64,000 bases of DNA from Pseudomonadota bacterium (GTDB taxonomy: Bacteria; Pseudomonadota; Alphaproteobacteria; Rhizobiales; JAKPQE01). The stretch covers positions 1-64,000 of the forward strand of contig JAKPQE010000170.1 in assembly GCA_029572955.1 (NCBI GenBank), in the 5' to 3' direction. The number at the start of each line of letters is the position of its first letter. The stretch's first letter is position 1. Below the pieces are notes generated by a model. That model ran no database searches. It had not been told where the DNA came from and saw nothing but the letters and a program-made list of their open reading frames with translations. Position numbers and translations under genes: made by a program. Of the stretch, positions 57,201 through 63,200 are shown in pieces.

Positions 57201-60200
57201 CGGGCGGCACCGTCGAGCTCCAGGGCGACGGCTCGCTGGTCTTCCTCGGCGCCCAGGACCACTGGGGCGACGCCTTCTTCGACTACACCGTGCGCGATCC
57301 GTTCGGCCGCGAGTCGACCGCCCGCGTCGAGGTCAACATCCTGCCCGTCAACGACGCGCCGGTCGCCGCCGACGACGGCATCATCTACGGGCTCGAGGAT
57401 ACGCCGCTCGTCATCCCGATCGCCGACCTCCTCGGCAACGATTTCGACGTCGACGGCGACACGCTCACGATCGACGGCACGGCGTTCACGCCGCTCGTCG
57501 GCCCCGACGGCGAATATCTCTATCCTTCGATGTTCGTCACCGGCAGCAACGGCGACACCTTCACCACCCTCGGCGGGATTCTCTTCGTTCCGACGACCAA
57601 CCATTTCGGCTTTGCCGGCTTCACCTACACGGTGACCGACGGCAACGGCGAGACGTCCACCGCCTCGGTCGAACTCGCTATCCTCGGCGTCAACGATGCC
57701 CCGACCGCGGTGACCGACCACGAGACCGTGCGCCTCGGCGTGCCGACGCTGATCGCCATCGCCGACCTCCTCGTCAACGACCGCGATGTCGAGGACGACG
57801 CCTTCTCGTTCACCGGCGCTGGCCATCCCGTCAACGGCACCATCGAATTCCTCGACGCGGGACAGGCGACGGTCGCCGATCCCTCGGCCGCCACCTACAT
57901 CCGCTTCACCGGCGCCGAGCTCGGCGATGCCTCGTTCAGCTACGAGGTGACCGACGTCCACGGCGCGAGCTCGACCGGCACGGTCGAAGTCTCCGTCATC
58001 CCGGTCAACGATCCGCCGCGGGCGGTCAACGACAGCGGCTACCAGACCATCGAGGACGTCGTCCTCGTCATCGATCCGGCGGCGCTGCTCGCCAACGACA
58101 GCGACCCGAATGGCGATCCGCTCATCGTCTCGGCGCTCGAGCGCTTCCCGCTCAACGGCCGCGTCGAGTTCACCGCCGACGGCATGATCGCCTTCACGCC
58201 GCGTGCCGACTACAACGGCGCCGCCGGCTTCGTCTACACGATCGACGACGGCCGGGGCGGGACCGACACCGCCTTCGTCTCGATCACCGTCATGCCGCAG
58301 AACGACGGCCCGATCCTTCGCGACGACGTGCTCGACGCGGTCGAGGACGAGCCGATCACGGTGCTTGCCGCCGAGGCCTTCGCCAATGACGGCGACCCGG
58401 AAGGCGACGTCATCTTCTTCGAGAGCGCCAGCCTGCTCGGCATCCTCACCGACGATTTCACCGATCGCAGCGTGTTCAGCGACAGCCATTCGGTCGGCTC
58501 GCTGGTGCTCGTCGCGAGTGCCGCCGACGGCGCCACGCTCGAGGACGGCAGCGACCTGCCGGCCTGGCTCGTCTTCGATGCCGCGACGGCGACCTTCACC
58601 GGCACGCCGCCCGAGAGCGGCATGGCGCCGATCACCGTCGCGGTCACGGTCGTCAACACCAACCTCGTCTCGGGTGTGACGGAGAGCTTCGTCGCGCTGC
58701 ATACCGTCGATCCGGCCGACCTCGAGGCCAACCCGGACGGCGTTGCCATCGATGTCGCGACGAGCCAGGTCGTCGCCACCCTCGGCGACGGCTCGCCGCT
58801 GCCCGACTGGCTCACCTTCGATGCCGCGACGCTCAGCTTCGCCGGCACGGCGCCGGCCGGTGTCGTCGACCCGATCGCCCTCGAGCTGACCTTCACCAGC
58901 ACCGATCCGGTGACCGGCGAGGTCGCGACCTTCGTCGGCGACATGATCGTCGATCCGGCCGACCCGGCGCTTGGCACCGGCATCGCCTATAATGCCCATG
59001 TCATCGCCGTCGCCATGGGGGCGGGCACCTTCGCGGCCGCGACCCCTGCCGGCGGACCGCTGCCGGGCTGGCTCGCCTTCGACGCCGAGACGCGCGCATT
59101 CTCGTTCACCGAGATCGTTCCGGCCGTCGACGAGCCGGTCGCCCGGATCCGTGTCAGCTTCACGCCGGACGATCCCTCCGCCGAGGGCTTCGCCGTCGAG
59201 GTGCTGATCGATCCGGCCGAGCCGCTCGATCCGCGCATCAATGCGCTCTTTGCCAACGATCCCTATTTCGCCGCGCACGGCCTCATGGCCCTGCCGTTCG
59301 CCGCCGATGCCGCCGCCACCGCCGAGAAGGCCCATTTCGTGGCGCTGCCCGACTGGCTCGCCTTCGACGCCGACACGCTGACCTTGTCCGGCATGCCGCC
59401 GGCGAAATATGTCGGCAGCATCCCGGTGCGCATCGACCTCGGCGAATCCGCCAGCGAGGACGTTCCGGCCTATTCGCTGATCGTCGACGCCGTCGTCGAC
59501 CCCGACCTCGACCTCGCCGCCGCCGGCGGCTTCTCGATCACCGTCCACGACGAGACGATCGACATCGACGCGCCCCTCGACTTCTTCGGCGCCTTCGCCA
59601 TCGAGTACTATGCGCACGACGAAAAGGGCGGCGTTTCCGAGCAGCCGGCGTCGATCGTCATCAATGTCGAGGCCCGTCCGGAACTGCCGACCGCGGTCGG
59701 CGACACCTTCACGGTGCTCGAGGGCGAGAGCCTGACGATCGCCCTTGCCGATCTCCTGGCGAACGACAGCGACGCCGACGGCGATCCGATCCACATCGTC
59801 GCGATCGGTACGCCGCCGATCGGCGACCTGACGCTGACGATCCCCGAACTCGTCGTCGAGTTGCCGCCGGTCGGCGGCCTTGCCGGCCCCGCCAGCCATT
59901 CGGCGACCCTTGCCGACGGCTCGCCGCTGCCGGCCTGGCTTTCCATCGATCCCGACACCGGGACGCTCTCCGGCACGCCGCCGCTCGCGGCGCTCGAGAC
60001 CCTCGACATCGTCGTCACCTCGAGCGACGGGACGACGACCATCGAGACCGGCCTTGCCGTCGTCGTCGACGGCAATGCCGGCGCGACGCTCGACTACCAG
60101 ACGTTCGGGGACTTCTTCGGCCCGGTCGAGTTCACCTACGAGATCACCGACGACGCGCAGGGCAACGCCACCGCGACCGTCCACATCGACGTCGAGCCGG

Positions 60201-63200
60201 TCAACGACCCGCCGGTGGCCGTCGCCGACGCCTTCGACGGCATCGAGGACACGCCGCTCGTCATCGACGTCGCGACGCTGCTCGCCAACGATACCGACCG
60301 CGACGACGATCCGCTGTCGATCGAACTCGTCCAGAACGCCGTCAACGGCACGGTCGAACTCGTCGGCACCGAGATCACCTTCACGCCGGACCACAATTTC
60401 GACGGCGTCGCCTCCTTCCAGTACGTCGTCGGCGACGGCGCCGGCGGCTACAACACCGGCGACGTCACCATCGACGTCGCCTCGACCAACCGGGCGCCGG
60501 TCGCTGCCCTCGACAGCTTCGCGGGCACCGAGGACGTGCCGTTCTACCTGACGGTCGCCGACCTCCTCGGCAACGACAGCGATCCCGACGGCGACGACAT
60601 CGGCTTCGTCGGCTTCGCCGATCCGGGCCCGAACGCGACGATCTTCCTGCGGCCCGACGGATCCTATGCCGTCACGCCGCGCGACAATTTCTACGGCGTG
60701 CTGACGCTCACCTACACCGTCACCGACGGCCGCGCCGTCTCGGGCGCGACCGGGAACTTCGTCATCGACTTCGCGGCGGTGAACGATGCCCCGATCGTCG
60801 GCGACGACGGCCCCTTCACCACGGCCGAGGACACCCCGGTCGCCATCGCGCTCGCCGACCTTCTCCTCAACGACAGCGACGTCGAGGGCGACAGCCTCGC
60901 GGTCGTCGGCGTCCTCGATCCGGTCAACGGCAGTGTCGTCATCTCCGGCGGCGAGGCGATCTTCACGCCGCGCGCCGACTATTTCGGCAATGGCGGCTTC
61001 ACCTACGAGGTCAGCGACGGCCATGGCGGGCTGACGCGGGGCTTCGTCTCGGTCGCCGTCGTGCCGGCCCAGGACCTGCCGATCGCCGTCGCCGACAGCG
61101 GCTTCGTCGTCGACGAGGACGGCGCCATCGACATCGATCCGGCGACCCTCCTTGCCAACGACGTCGATCCGGACGGCGACGCGATCAGCTTCGTCTCGGC
61201 CGCCGGCCTCGGCGTGTCGATGACCGCCGGCGGTCTCATCCACTACGAGCCCGCGGCCGACGCCAATGGCCGCTTCGGGCTCTCCTACACCATCACCGAC
61301 GGCTTCAATCCGCCGGTCACCGGCACCTTCTACGTCGACGTGCTGCCGGTCGAGGACGATCCGATCGCCGGCGACGACAGCCTCGCCGGCACCGAGGACG
61401 AAACCCTCGTCGTGGCGCTGGCGACCCTCACGGCCAACGACCGCGATCCGGACGCCGGCCAGACGTTCCAGGTGTCCTCGGTCGGCGATGCCGTCGGCGG
61501 CAGCGTGTCCCTCGACGGGCTCGGCAATTTCGTCTTCGTGCCCGATGCCGACCGCAACGGTACGGCCTCGTTCGCCTACGAGATCACCGACAGCACCGGC
61601 CGCGCCGACATCGCGACCGTCACCGTGACCCTCGCGCCGGTCAACGACGCGCCCGTCGTCGGTCCGATCGCCGCCTTCGCGGGCACCGAGGATGTGCGCT
61701 TCACCGGCCAGCTGCCCGACGTCTTCTCCGACATCGATGGCGATCCGCTGACCCTCTCGGTGCGCCAGGCCGACGGCTCGCCGCTTCCCGACTGGCTCGT
61801 CTTCTCGCCGGAGACGCGCGGCCTTGCCGGGACGCCGCCCGCCGACTTCTTCGGCACCATCGCCCTCGAGGTGGTGGCGAGCGACGGCGTCGCCGAGACG
61901 GCCCGCGCCTTCGACCTCGTCATCGCCGGCGTCAACGATGCGCCGGTCGCCGGCAACGACATCTTCGAGACCGACGAGAACCAGCCGATCGTCATCCCGA
62001 TCGCCACGATCCTCGGCAACGACGTCGACGTCGACGGCGACACGCTGACGATCACGGCGGTCGCGCCCGGTGCGGGCTACACCGCCGAATTCGACGGCCT
62101 CGGCAATCTCGTCGTCACGCCGCTCGCCGGCGCGACCGGGCCGCTCCTCATCGACTACACGGTGAGCGACGGTGTCCTCGAGGATACCGGCACGATCACC
62201 GTCAGCCTCGTGCCGGTCAACGAGCCGCCGGTGATGGCGCCGCTCGCCACCGTGCACAGCCCCGAGGACGCGCCGATCGACTTCGTGCTGCCGGAGGATT
62301 TCGTCACCGATCCCGATGGCGACACGCTGACCGTCACCGCGACCCGGGCCGGCTCGACGACCCTTCCGGCCTGGCTCTCCTTCTCGCCCGCGACGCGCCA
62401 GTTCACCGGTACCCCGCCGGCCGACTTCTTCGGCACGATCGCCCTCGTCGTCACCGCCAGTGACGGCGAGTTCACCGTGTCGCGCGGCTTCGACCTCGTC
62501 ATCGACCCGGTCAACGACATCCCGGTGATCTCGGCGCCGTTCTCCGACCGCTTCGTCGACGAGGACGAGAACTTCAACCTGCAACTCCAGCAGGGTCTCT
62601 TCTCCGATCCGGACGGCGACCCGCTGACCTATTCGATGACCATGGCCGACGGTTCGCCGCTGCCGGCCTGGCTGACTGCCGACACTGTGGCGCTCCGCCT
62701 CATCGGCGTGCCGCCGGCGGACTTCAACGGCGTGCTCGACATCCGCGTCGCGGCCTCGGACGGCCAGGCGTCGGTCTCCGACGTCTTCCACCTGACCATC
62801 CGGCCGGTCAACGATGCGCCCCATGTCGCCGAGCCGCTGCCGAACCAGCCGTTGCCCGGCGAACTGCTGTTCACCGGCGATCCCTTCACGATCGACATTC
62901 CGGCCTCGACCTTTGCCGACGTCGACGGCGATCCGCTCGCCTTCGCCGCGCTGCAGGCCGACGGCACGCCGCTGCCGGACTGGATGTCGTTCGACGGGGA
63001 GACGATTTCCGGCGTCGCGCCGCATACCGCGGTCGGCACCTACGAGATCGAGATCCGGGCGACGGACGGGCTGCTCGTCACCTCCGACGTCTTCCTGATC
63101 AACTTCTCGGCGGGGAACCAGGCCCCGACGGCGGTTGCCGACGGACCGTTCGAGACCCGTCCGGGCGTGCCGCTCGAGATCTTCGCCTCGCAGCTCCTCG